NCBI GenBank assembly: GCA_013396655.1
Contig: WBMV01009291.1
Coordinates: 197,880-261,879, forward strand
From: Campylorhamphus procurvoides
Taxonomy: Eukaryota > Chordata > Aves > Passeriformes > Dendrocolaptidae
DNA: 64,000 nt
Reading direction: 5' to 3'
Shown: positions 41,506 through 54,459 of the stretch, piece by piece
Position numbering within the stretch: the stretch's first letter is position 1
Layout: each line of letters starts with the position of its first letter
Made by a program: the position numbers and the translations under genes
The notes under the pieces: generated by a model
What the model was told of the DNA's origin: nothing
Database searches by the model: none
Seen by the model: only the letters and a program-made list of their open reading frames with translations

Positions 41506-43934
41506 TAATCTGCTATGTTCGAATTGCAGGACAGAAGGCTTGCATTTTGCGTTTCTTTTGGTGTTTTGAAGGTAAATAACATCAAGTATGGATTGATCTT
41601 GGAAGAACTCTATTAGCAAATCTACTCTGTAGACTTCAAAAGGTGTTAAAGCTGGGCCATCTTTTGGAATTTACCTGACGTTATTTTTATGTAGTACTAA
41701 TGTGGTAATCAAACTGCAACAGAAGAGTTTACATCATGACAAATTTTATTTGAGCAAAACTAGTAAGTAGATTCAACAGACTGTATTGCAGAAAACTGTT
41801 TGGATAGTTCTGCCATGCTTTTCTCTTTTTGTGATCTAATGCTTTGCAGATAGCTCTGTTATGGGTCTTCTGTCAGCTGGACAAGTATATAGCTATCTGG
41901 ATTTCTGGAAACTTAATATTATAACACTAACTTTAGTTTTCCTAATGTATGTACTGTGCCAGTGTTAGTGTTTTGGATAGCTCTCCCATCACTGTCCTTC
42001 AGTTACGGAATAAGTTACTTGATCCTTTAGATCTAGAACATTTCAGATAGCAAAGATCTGTGCTGACCTAGCAGGAATGTATCCCGGTATCTTGCTTGTG
42101 TTATCCAGTAGTGTTTCTCTCCTTCCTTCTGTGTGCCTCTACTTTTGCACTGTGATTTATGGGTTTAAAAAATTATAGTCCAAGGTAAACATCTTTAGAC
42201 CTGCTGCTGTCCTCTACCTTGGATACAAATCTATAGAGCTCTCACTTTTAGTTTTGTGACATGAGGGGAAATTCAGTTGCCCTACATCTTTGCTGTTCCA
42301 GTATTCCCATCTTCACTTCTTCATCTGACAGCCTGTGTTTGTCTTAAAGAGAAGCATGGTCAGTCTTAGATGCCTTCTTTCCAATTGCTTGCTAAAGAGT
42401 CTGGCTCAGGCAGGAGAGTACTGCCTTTCTGTGGGCTCTTGTTTTGTTGGAAGCCCTGAGAGGGCACAGATGGGGCTGAGGCCAGGGGCAAAGCGTCTAA
42501 GATAACCTGTTGCACCCTGCCTACTCCTGAGCAGCTGCCAAAGGGCAGGAAGCCTGACCTAATTGTTTGAGTCAAAGTGATCCCAGTTGGATGGGAAACA
42601 GTCAGGGAATGTGCTTGTTCCCCCTTTCCAAGGGGCTTTTGGGAAAGAGGTAAGGTCATGGGAGTACAGCTTGTATCAGATCCTTCTGGAAACATCTTTG
42701 TGTGTTGCTTTATTGCCTAGCCAGCTGTGGATAAAAAAGAAAAATACATAGTTCAAGGAGCATGAGTAACTTCTGATGCTTGTCGTGCTGTAAAGGTAGA
42801 AGTAAAATCTCAAAGGATATTTCAAGAACTGTAAGTTCTCTGCTATTTCAGCTCAATACCTGTATTGTGTCTAAATCAAAACCAGGGCTTTAAGCAAACA
42901 ACTTTGGTTGAAAGCAATCTGCTTCTTAAAAGTCAGTTTTACTACAGACCTTGCTTGTCCTAATCAGGTGCTCTCGAACTTTCTCCGCTTCACTTGCAGA
43001 AACAGATTTGATAGCAAGCACGCAAAAGAAAGACTTAACGTGACAGGTTGGCTTCTTGCATGTCTGGGACTGTCCTGAGTAGCTTAGAGTTTATAGTTTG
43101 CTGTTTGGCTTAATTCTCAAAGCAGTTTCCTTTTACTTAAGTGCGGGAATAACTTTGGCTATGAACTCTGACAGTGGTATGGCCTCTGTTACTTACACTA
43201 GCATGCAACTGAACTATAAACTGCACAGATGCTAATAGTGGTTGGAGGTTTTTCAGGGGGGATTTTGGAGAGGAAATTGAGAGTGGAAGACTAAAAATAA
43301 TTGAAGCTATAGTTTTCCCTAGCCCTATTTAAATTTTATTGGTCTATAGAGAGGAAAGTTCTGTCCTTCCAACTTCATTTTGATGTCTTACAAATTAACA
43401 TTACTTTAGATGGAAAGGTAAAATCAAAACTTTCTTTTCCAGACTATGTATGTAACAGGACTTGAAAATATGATTTTTTTTTTAGCAAACAGTTTTTGAA
43501 ACATACTTAAGTCTGTACTGACAAGGTAACTGCAACATGACAAAACCACATTGAGTCAATCCTGTCATGTACAAATCAATCTACTCAATATTATGTGTTT
43601 CCTGTGTATGGTGGTGTTTTGGAGATGGCCTGTGTGGTCATCCAGTCATTTTGACTAGTGTTAAGTCTTTTACACATTAAAAAACATGGATTCCTTAGTT
43701 GCTAGCAATGATAAAACTCCTTTAGTGTGGCCTTGACTGTGGTGTTGGCTGCTATTTCTCTCAGGAAAGTTTATTCAGATCTCCCTGAATCAGGATGGCT
43801 GTACTTGATATATATCAACCATGATATTATAATAGTGATAATATACGTACATAGAAAGCCCCATACACAAATAGAGATATGGAAATATGTAGAAGTTTCC
43901 GTAGCAGAGATCTGATTCTTTCGAGTGCTCTATC

Positions 43935-44288
43935 TGAAGGCTTAGGGGTGATCTAATTGTGCACTTCCAGCGCCTCAAGGGAGCCTGCAAGAAAGATGGA
44001 CAGGGATCTTTTGCAGGAGTGTGTTGTGACAGGACAAAGGGGTATGGCTTCAAACTGAGAGAGTAGATTTAGATTAGATGTTAAGAAAAAATTTGTTACT
44101 GTGAGAGTAGTGAGGTGCTGGAACAGGTTGCCCAGAGAGATTGTGGATACCCCATCCTTGGAAGTGTTCAGACTGGATGGAGTTCTGAGCAACCTGGTTT
44201 AGTGAAAGGTGTCCCTGCCTGTTGCAGAGGGTTGTAACTAGATGATCTTTAAGGTCCCTTCCAACCTAAACCATTCTAGGATTCTATA
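43935..44288 (+). mobile_element. CR1 LINE fragment, 3' end, sense
   Basis: Starts within the region GTGATCTAATTGTGCACTTC, runs through TGACAGGACAAAGGGGTATG, GTGAGGTGCTGGAACAGG, TTGCCCAGAGAGATTGTGGA and AGCAACCTGGTTTAGTG, and ends GATCTTTAAGGTCCCTTCC, AACCTAAACCATTCTAGG, ATTCTAT. It is a typical short avian CR1 3' copy of about 354 bp. Confidence 0.95.
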
Positions 44289-44810
44289 TATGGCGAAAAT
44301 ACCCTCTTTTTGGCAGGGGGAGAGGTGTGTGTGTGTTTGGGTTGAGGGGAGTAAATTACAGACTGACTTGTATGTCCACACACCAGTGTCACTTTCATGG
44401 CTGAATCCTTATCTGTTTGTGGGCATCTTGAGTGTACTAGCAAAACACAGAAGCATGTGGTTCAGACACTGTAACATAGAATCTGAAACCTTCATGAGCT
44501 AAAGCAGAAAGCTGTAATGTCTTCTTGATCTGAAAAGGTGACTTTTATCTTTGAGAAATTACTTAGCAGAAACTTCCTTGGAGGTCTAAACAAGAGCTTA
44601 CTTTTGCTGTGGAAAAGGTTGACTATTATATTTGAAAGAGAAAAAGTAATTGGGACTTGTTTGGTGAAAGTAGAAGGAAATAAAATGCTTCTTCTTCTGA
44701 ATTAATTTAATAAACCTAAAATATCAAAATATCAAGATACTGAGTCATCTACCACCCTGTTGGCAAAACTAGGAGACTGTTTCCTCTTGGCAGAGTACAG
44801 TTGCCTTACA

Positions 44811-44824
44811 CCCCCCCCCACCCC
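44811..44824. repeat. C-rich homopolymer run
   Basis: Nine C, one A and four C in a row. Simple sequence with no other evidence of function. Confidence 0.9.
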
Positions 44825-47800
44825 TTTCTGTAGAATGATATTATAAACTATCTTAATATGTACCATAAACTGTTCTGTGGTCAAAGATCTAGTATGTATT
44901 GAAAGCAATACGCAGCTTGATCTATGTAGAGCAGTTGTGGAGTAAATGAAAGTCATATAATAAGCCTAATGCGGTTATTACTGTGAAGGAAACAGGGTTT
45001 TGTCTCTATTCTTTGAAATCCGTGGTCTTCCCAGGGATACACATTTCTTGGTAAAGTTAGAGATATTAAAAAATGCCAAACTGAACAAATGTGGTGTTGT
45101 CTTTCATAGCTCTTGAATAACATTTGATGAATTGTCTCTTTGACTTCAGTTGTTCCTATGATTGTTTCTTATGCTTGAAGCTTTGCCCTCTGAGAACTCA
45201 AAGGATTGCAAAAGGCTCATGACTTTCAAGATGGTGCCTTTAGCAACCATGTTGTACTGGAGAACTACTTAGTATTTCAGTTCTTTGGTCTGAGAATGCT
45301 GAGACTTTTGTTGCTTTTCTTGATTTGTCTTTTTTTTTCGCCACAGAAATTGGTATTTTAGTGAAGGTTTGCAGTAGAGATTGGCATTTTTAAGATGCCA
45401 CTGCTATAATTAGCATATTTCTCTTCAATCTGAACAAGAAGTAATGCTGCAGGAAACTGCTGGCTTTATTTCCGAAGGCTAAAACACTAGGACCACCGCT
45501 CCTGCAGCACATGCTGCCATGATGCTTAATCTGCAAGATGGGAGATGACGAGTCAGCGTAATCTTGAACAAATCCATTTTACCTTTTAATTTGGCAAACC
45601 CCTCCCCTTTCATCCCAGTTCTTCTCTCCTTGTCCCCACAGAACACCCAGCTCACGGGTTGCAGGGAGGACTCCATAGATATTTCTTAATAAAGGCATTA
45701 CGTTTCTTTACTGAGAGCTTCAGTTTAGTGCACAGCCATCTGAGAACCATGCGTTATTTGGGCACTTAACGTGTACTTTTCAAGGGGTCATCTGTTTGAT
45801 GCTCCTTCTTACAGTGATCTGGAAGTACTTACAACACTTTATACAGGGTATGTATTTGAGATGGTGTATCTGACTGAGGCATTTGGAGTTGATTTTTTTG
45901 TGATCAGACAAAGCTTGTAAAAGGATGCTTCATTTTTCTTTTTAAACTATGTGGAACATGCTTGGAGATCAATGTACTGATGACAGGACAGATGTTCCTT
46001 CAGGGTATATTTTCTTCCCTATTTAACCAAGTTCTTTGGCTCCTGCATAATCAGTTTGTTACAGAACTGAAAACATCCTTGAGTAATTATCTACAGCACT
46101 TTTTATAGCCCTTGATGGTCGAATTCATCTGGACTTTCAGCTGACCGTGGAGACAAATATTGATATGATCTGTTTAGCTAATATATAAGGGCAAGATTTA
46201 GTCTGAATATGTGATAACTTGCTATGCAGATTAAGGATGCATTGTATATAGACATTTTAAATTACTTGGCTAACTGTGAAGGAATTTCAAGTTGAAGGTA
46301 AATTCACAGCTGCGAATATGATCTGAGTGAGGCCATCTTATGTGTCTGGGTCCTCCATACAATTTTTTTCTATGCATGGTAGGAGATGCTATTCATCAAG
46401 GAGAATCATGGTGCTATTAAACAAGCAAGTTCTGCTGTGTAGAATCAGAGAGTCATTTGGTTGGCATATTTTAGGAAAGGGTTCTTGTTTTCTTGCCTTA
46501 TGTTTTTAGTGATATTAGCACTTACTGTTTAACAATATTTGCCTAGTATTTTATTTGTTGTGATTCTTTAAACACCACAGTGAGCTTAGTCTCAAATGGG
46601 TTTGGTTGAACAGATGGCACATGACTGGGGTTGTGTGTAACTGTGGTATCTAGGCTTATTATATACTTGCCTAAGAGAAATGCAGATGCTGCTTGATAAG
46701 CTTCAGACTCTCATGGGATGGCCATAACAACATCTTAGGGCAGAATTGTCTGTTCATTCCACTCAGAGTTCAGCTGATGGTTTTGGGGGCTTTGAGTAAT
46801 CTTGTTGGAAATGATCTAGAAATGGCAGGTTTTTTATATGGCACCTGCATAAATGGTTTAGAATAGACTATTCCCCAAGGATTGTACAAACATGCTCATG
46901 TTCTCACCAGGCTCTGAGAATATTAAACTGTTTTGGCCCTTCTGTTAGTGGAATCGGGATCAAATGTCTTAAAATTAGTTCAGGCTGAAGTTGTGTCAAA
47001 ATCATGCTTGTTTTGTATTAGAGAAGGAATGTGGGATACTTAGTTATACGTGTCAGTCTTTCTTTGGAGAATTGCTTCAAAGTGGTCAAGTCAAGTAATT
47101 GTTTGGGACTTATAAAATCGAGTTAGTGCTGATTGGTGTGAAGTGCCACTGGAGTGGTCGCACTGTGTGCTCTTATGTAGCTCCAAATCAGCACGTGACA
47201 CAGGCTGAGTGCTGTCAATATAGTAATATTGAGCAACAGCTATTGATGAGCCTCTTTTTTTTCCTTAAGTTTTTATTTTACTTAAAAGAGTAAATTGAAG
47301 GTATTCGTCTGTGATCTGATCTTACATGATCAGTTTTCTGAGGGGTTTTGCATGTTCAGTTTGAATTTGAAGTCAATCCTATATTTTAAAGTATTCAGGC
47401 TTCCTAAATTGGGAGATGCTCATACAGGGTTTTTTTTTTTGAAATGTGAAGTAGTGAACTATTCATGTACCTTTAGTGTTCGTCTTTCCAAGTTTCTCTT
47501 AACTCTAGAGAGTGTCCTTATAGTCTCTTCTTCCTGTAAAGCTAAGGAGTGGATGTACTCTTAAAATTCAGTTTTAGAAACGTGTAATTTTAAGAGGCAT
47601 CTCTCCATAGTGCTGTTTTCAGTGAGCTAGTAAAAAAAGAACCTCCCTGCTAATGTTTCTACTTCTGGCTTTACAGGGACCGTAGAGGTAATGGATTTTC
47701 ATATGGAGCTGTACAGTTTTTCCTTGCATGTTATTGAGGAATTTTGGTACTTAAGTTTCTTTTCTGTGAGTCATCTTAGACTGATTTCTTCTCTTGGGTT

Positions 47801-50800
47801 TTCTGCTGTAATCCCATAGTTCACAAGTCCCAGTATTACTGCTATTCCTTCAGGTAAGTTCAATTTGTGAGACACCTCCAATCTCCTCATGTTGCTCAAA
47901 ACTTGTATGAGCCCTTGATGGCACATTCCTGCTTTTCTAGTTTATTCTGCTATCTTGTAAAAGAAGCTACAGAAAAAAAGATGCAGCGTTATGTTATTGC
48001 ACAGTCAACCATGTGAACAAAAGACAGGGAGCAGCAAAGGAGTAGGTGGGTCATAAGTTCAATGTGAATTAAGTGTAGTACTGTAGTAAAAAAGGCAAAA
48101 GGTGAGAAGGTACGGCATGGAATATAACCTGCTCTGTTCAACGTGTACTACCTCGTCTGTCACTCTGTGTAGCAAGAATCGTGTCCATACTACTGTCAAG
48201 TTGGGATTTTGTTCCTTCTTTTAGTTTTGTTCCAGTTCTGTTTTTGTTCTTAGCATTGTGGCATGGCTTTAAAGGTAGAAGAAAGAGTAGTTTTGTGGGT
48301 GCTCATAAGAATTTCCTTATTGTTGAGAAAGTATGCAAATGCTTGCCTGCAAGTTTTGGTAAGTTGAATGTGGAGGTCCATGTCATTGTAGGGCTGATTG
48401 TATTAGACAATGCATGTCCCTATATATTATTAACTTGATATTTCCAATTCTGGTGATGTTTTGAGTTTCCATTTAATTGGTCATAAGCCGTGGCTTTTGT
48501 ATCGGTTCATATAAGCAGGTGACACAGTGCACCTAGCAAGTGCAGCTGTTTGGATTTGTATTTCCACCCACAACCTAATTCTCAAAGTACACAAAAGCAG
48601 TTAAATAATCAACTGTTTGAACAGTTGTAGGAGTCACAAAAGAGAGGAACGTGACAACAAGTCCTGCAGCTGGACTCTTGCTGTGCACGTGAAGACATCT
48701 TAGCTAGGGTTTGTGGCAGTATGAAGGCTTTGCACCCTTCATTATAAGGAGGTCTTTGTAAGTTTCCTGTTTGCTTTTGGAGATTGAAGGAGTTCACTTT
48801 CCTAGTCAAGTTTGTTACCAAATTTGTAAGATTGGTGAAAATGGGGGTCTGTTCAAGAAGTGGTATTTTTTTCTCGTTTTCAAGACAGGTTTCAGGGTTT
48901 ATTGTGGAGAGCACTTCCAGTGATTCTTCTTCCAAGCAACAGGTTTTGCTTTAAACAGTATCATTTTTTGCCAGCTTTGGTTTAAACATTAGGGTTTTTT
49001 CTTGCCTTTATGTTGATTACTGTTATTCCCCTATAAATTTGCTTCTGCCAGATGTCTTTACGGATCTCTCTGGCACTGTAACTAGACAGATTGAAGCCAA
49101 AACCTTCACCTGACCTGTGGTGCAGCTTTTAGGTTGCAATTAAGATACAGTGGAAAATCTTCCATGAAGTTGAGTTGGCTGGTGCTGTCTTAAATGGGGC
49201 TATGCAGTGGAGTCCTTGCTTAATTCTTAAGTTGTCCCTGGAAGATTTTTCATTTGATTTCATTTAACACTGGGAGACAGAGGGGGCATGTATGGTATTT
49301 TGAGTTGAAATCACTTTTTTCAGCACAGTTTAAAAAGAAAGCTCCATGTTACAAATCAGATTATCTATACTGAGGAGGGAAAACAGAAATCATAAGAAGT
49401 TAGTTATTGAATTGGTAAAACGAGTTAAGCTGGCATTTCAATGCACTTCAGTGAGTTAGCAGATTCTGTTGTTTAAATAATCATATTTTTATCAGACTTA
49501 GTGGTTTGGAAATTAATTGTAGGATGATGGAAGAAGTTAACTGGGAAAAGCCCTTAAACTACTGTAGCTAGTAGAACTTTTTTGGAAAATGTAGAAGCAA
49601 GTAGTATGTGCAACTGACTTCAGTTTAGACGTTACTTTAACTATAAGCTAACATCTCTTACTGCAGGAGCTTGTCCTGCGAGGGTCATGTTAGGTCTTCT
49701 GAGATTGGAGAAATGGCCATGCAAGGGGGGTGCATGAAATGTAAATGCCCAAGAGAACCTGAATGTAAGGCTGATTTTGGCCTTATGGGGATATGTCTGT
49801 TACAGGGACAAGTGGCTCCCCTTCAGCTAAAGGGGCCTTATTGCCTATGTGATGCTATTTGCCAGTAAGTTCTCTTCCCAAGATCTTTTACCTGGTGGAC
49901 TGTGTATTGCTGTATGCTTACAGTGAAATATGAGTGTAGCAGCTGCCCAAGTTTGTCGTTTGTCCCTTGCTGTCATCTCAATGACTATGTAAGCCTTTCC
50001 AGGGAAATGCAGGGGAGAAGGGAGAAGAGGGGATTTCGATCTTGTTGTCCAGTTCTTCTCTGGGTATCATCTTATTTGTAAGGTAACCTTAGGGAGTGAC
50101 TGTTACACTGCTGGAGTCTTTTTGCACCCAGTTTTTGCAAGTCCTGCTGACTGCTTTTTTTTCTTGACAACTGTCTGGTACGATGGTTCTGTGTTGGATA
50201 CCAAATTGCCTTGCACACCAAAATTTCTTGCTGTAGTGTGCCCTCGTAGGAGGGAATGGGGACAGTATGGTGTGCTGCTTTCCACACCAGACAAAAAAAG
50301 AACCCTGACAACTACAAAATAACACCCAATGGCACAAGGTGCAAGCAAAAAACTCTGCTTAAGATCTGGTTCTGTAGCCTATGCAGTAATTTTCCTAATG
50401 TTTTTTATTACAGTATGCGGAGTCTGCTCTTGTTTTTAGTGAAGTCAGCAGAGCTCTGATTAAGTTCACTCTGATTGCATTGACTTCCTAATTGACTTTA
50501 AGTATCATGTGAAAAGTATTAGTATTTGCTCTGTTAACCTACAAAATAATAGCCTGGGAAATTCCAGAATTTGTTAGTCATTTTTGTAATTCATATATGA
50601 AGTTGGGCTCAGCAGGGCTTTTTTCTGAGGTTTTACTAATCTCAGAATATACAGGCATGCTATCAGAAAGTTTGTTGAAGGTCTTGAGAGTGCAGTCCGG
50701 AGAAAAGACCACACAAACTGCTTCAGAATGTTTTTGTTTTCTGCTTGTCAGCAAATTACACTCTGCTGTGAAGATTCATAATAGTGTCCTAATAGTTACT

Positions 50801-53512
50801 TTGTGTTCTGGATGGAAACTCTGCACACAGAGAACAATAAAATCTGAAAGTTTATTTTAAGGCAGTGATGCAAGTAAATACTCTGTTCGAGGTTTGTATT
50901 TGTGGTTGTGACTTGGTAAAATGGAAATGGAAAACCAGGAAAATCAGGTGTGATAAGTTTATTATGGAATATAGCACCATATCTTTCTTGAATTTAAGTC
51001 AAGCACAGAGACCGTAATGGTTTTCCTTAAATGCATGTCAGAATTGTTGATATTTTTATAAATAAGTCCCCCCGAACCATGTCAAATGTGCAAAAGTAGA
51101 ATTAAAAATAAAATCCTAATTTCCTTATCTTCAGTTTGAGCTCTGTGGTTGATCTCTTTTTTTCTCATGTTAGTGCTCTGAGGCTTGGTGGTGTTAGGAA
51201 TTTTTAAGCTCTTGTGAAGCTCCAAACTGATAAGCTCTGATTGAACAGACAGCTTAAGTATGTGCACATGTCCTCCATTGGCTAATGAATTGTCCATGTT
51301 TATTGGAATAACCCAGTGTCAGAGCTGCTAAACTGGTGGACTTCTCAGTTGTTGTGCCTTCTGACTTAAAACTGTGTGTTTTTAGTATTTGTCGGAAGTC
51401 AATATGCCAGTATAGTAAGGTCTGATTGACAGGCACCTCTCCAGGTTTCCCCAGAGCAGCTGCATGCTCCGTGTGTCTAAAGAAAATCTCTAGGGAAGGA
51501 AAACAAAATTTATTATGGCTAAATCAAATGCTTGTAGTATTCACTTCTAACATTCTATTTTTGTCATGACTCTTGGCAAACTTTCCATTTCTACTGGTGG
51601 GGTACTCAGTAAAAAGGCAGGGGTATTCCACAGGCCTGTGTTTATCCAGTTACTTTAAGATTGCTATTGATTTCTGCTTCACCATGCTTGTTTTAGTAAA
51701 GGATTGATTTAGTTTTGCTTGATGTGACTTGAAGAAACTTATCCCTTGATGTCAAACACAGAGTAAAAGCTAGGTATCAAAGTAGGGATTTCTACTCAAC
51801 AGTAATGAGTTGCCCACCAAAGGATGTAGTTCTCCATGGTTGCCGACTGTTTGTTCCTCTGCTTACTTAAGAAATCTTCATTTGATATATATATGCAGGG
51901 AGATTGAGGTCTAGTTTATTTTTGGGTAATGGCATTGGCCTATAGGAGCAGTACTTTGTTCTTGTTTTTAAAGCATTGCATTTTGAAGTAGTTGGAAGAA
52001 ACAGAAGTAATAATTCATACTTGTTTACTATATAAGCTGTTAGGTTGTAAGTTAGCCCTGTGTATGGACAAATATAGTAAGAGTTTTATGAAATGCTGAT
52101 TGAAGTGCCTGATTTTTAATCCTTAATTTATAGCATTCTGGGGTATTATTAACCCTGTTACTAATCCTGTGTCATCTTAGATGTAAGATGAATAAGTTCT
52201 GTGACCAGAGCATGAATTGGATGAGCCTTGTGCATAGCCATGATAATAAGCTGTGGAGATACTAGTAATCTCATCTGATGAGAAACATTACCTTTTCTAA
52301 GCAGTTTTCTCTTTTGAGCAACAGGAGGAGTATTGAATAACCCTTCTGAACTTGCCCTCAGGTTCTCCTCTGCCACTGTGGGAGGGAATGGTTGGGCCCT
52401 GGCCCTTCATCCTTCTTTGGGTCAGGTAAAAAATGAGTTTGTTTCCTCTGAAGTGCTAGAGAGGGAGTAAGGGGAGGGACTGACTCCCTTGGTTTCAGGT
52501 AATCAGAGAAGCCTCTAATCCTGTGAGTGCATTCAGGAGAAGAATGGGGGCTGATTCTGCATTTAAGAGCAAGAAAACCGTTTGATCAAGACTGAGAGGA
52601 AGCAGTAAAGAAAAATGACACTCCAAGATCCCAGGGGGAGGGGTTCTTGAAATAAAATTCTAGTTTTGATAACATTACCTGAACTATATCCCTTATACCA
52701 TGCTTGGTATTTCTGTGATTCTTGTCACTGCATAGTAGTGTTGAACTAGATAAAACAGCTTTCTTTCCTGAAGACATCTTGTTTTCCCAGCACTGGTCTC
52801 TAATGGTTTAAGCATTTTAAATTTTCATGTACATCGTAAATAAAGCCTGTTGTGAAGTCATAAATCTAATACCTCATCTTTTAATGGGGAAACAGGGAAT
52901 AATGCAGTCATTCTTGTAATGAAGAAGGTGCAAAATGTAGTCTGTGTCTGAAAGGCCTGAATCGTGTGCTCTGTCATAGTCATTAACCTAATCTGTAAAT
53001 TTGCCTTCAGTTTGGGACTAGTTTTCTTGTGAATCAGAGTGAGTTTGTTTTAACTGCTATATCAATGAGTGGGGTGAGAGAAAATTAATTGCCAAGTAAC
53101 TTCATCACCTGCTTTTTTCCTGTCTTTTTTTTTCCTCTCCCCTTTGTGTGAAAGTGACCTGATTCTTATCCCACCTGTTTGGCCCAGGAAAGTTAATTCA
53201 TTTGGGCTACAGCTGAAAAGTAGGTATCTCAGGTCCTGTGGGCACATGCACCATGCAGAACCATGTAGTGTTGATGCTGGCGTCTGCACTGAACAGGACA
53301 TAGTTTCCTAGGCAAGCAGAGGCAGCTTTTGCTGGTTTGTGATGCAAATGCATATTTCTGCACGAGATCCTGCTAAAATATGAACTCGTCTCTGCTGATT
53401 TGGGTGCATGTATGCTGTCCTCTGTTGCATAGTCTGGAGGTGACTTGCTTTAGTTTGGATACACATTTCTTGTTTTTAGGAGAAACATGATTTCTTTCTG
53501 TTTATTCTTCAG

Positions 53513-53685
53513 GCAACAAGAGCCTCTCTGACTCAACATTGTACCAGTCTGGGGGAGTCGCTGGGCAAGGAAAATGATATTGCCCTGATTATTGATGGCC
53601 ACACACTGAAGTATGCCCTTTCATTTGAAGTCAGGCAGAGCTTTCTGGACTTGGCACTCTCCTGTAAAGCGGTCATTTGTTGCAG
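53513..53685 (+). CDS. ATP8A2: ATP8A2 exon: P domain, [11 protein letters not shown] to AVICCR
   Basis: 173 nt: 57 codons plus two bases (AG) of a split codon. The peptide starts [20 protein letters not shown], continues [18 protein letters not shown] and ends [17 protein letters not shown] and LKYAL are conserved P-domain strands and SCKAVICCR directly precedes the VSPLQK hinge in the family. Residues are about 726-783. [12 protein letters not shown] is the ATP8A2 form, while ATP8A1 has GKTLKYALTFGV. The donor is GTAAGA. The next exon, which should carry VSPLQKSEIV and GDGANDV, was not found in the remaining 10.3 kb. Confidence 0.97.
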
Positions 53686-54459
53686 GTAAGAAACTTCCAT
53701 GATGTTTTTTTCAGGTAACAAAATGGGTGTGAAGACTGTGAAATTCAACCTACTATGCACACTGCCACACTAAGTATGCTGGAAAGGAGCTTGCTTAGTA
53801 GTGTCTCTCTTGCTCCTATGGAGGAGGAAGCAATTCCTTCACTAAAGTTCTTATTTAATAATGCATTTTTTTCTGCCGCAGTTAGTCTCAGCTGAGTGTG
53901 ATCTCTTTTATGAAATTATGCAAGATAATGAGAAAACATTGTGCCTGATTGCTTGATTGTAGTAGTCACTGATGAGTAGTAGTATGTGGTCATTTGTAAG
54001 CAAAAAGTTTGTGTGACTGTTCAGTTCAGCTCTGGAGAAGGTCTTTGGATGAATTTAAGTTTGTCTTGACTTAAAATTGTATGTAATGTGAGCATGTGAG
54101 TAACAGTGCAATTTACCCTGTTTAAATGTTAGACTACCACTTTACTACACCACAGCAGAATTTATTGCCCTTTGCGGATTTAGCCATAAGCAAACCTGGT
54201 CTTGTGTCATGACTACTTCAGAAGGAAGGAAATAAGAGCCTTCCTAGAAGCATGAAAATGAAAACCAAAAGCTGGCCTGCTTTACTTTCTGTATAGCAGG
54301 AATGCTGCATCATTTTTAACTTGGAAAGATCATGTAGCTTTGAGGACTGTGTGTGTTTGTGCTTGTTGCTGGTATCTTTGGGGGAACTGTGACCTAGAAG
54401 GGACTATTGATTTAGACAGACGGCAAGTTAGAAAGCTGTGAGGAGTGCCTGATGCACTG

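Larger units (their letters stand above)
29974..53512 (+). other. ATP8A2: ATP8A2 long intron (23.5 kb)
   Basis: Phase-0 intron of 23539 bp, more than three times any other complete intron here. The flanking exons encode adjacent residues (NEDSLD then ATRASL), so no constitutive exon is missing. Recognised contents are CR1 copies at 30912-31739 (+), 41318-41505 (-) and 43935-44288 (+), a 24-bp-period duplication at 35038-35076, C and T homopolymer runs, and three places where an acceptor-like CAG abuts a donor-like GT. No tRNA, snoRNA or other protein gene was recognised. Confidence 0.85.

Noticed and set aside
53342..53349. Perfect octamer ATGCAAAT near the 53513 exon
   Set aside because: An 8-mer is expected by chance in a window this size; no other promoter or enhancer signs.
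53686..53720. Second CAG/GTAACA donor-like site 29 nt after the AVICC exon
   Set aside because: Extending the exon to it would create an immediate in-frame stop (AGG TAA), and the distance is too short for an intron.
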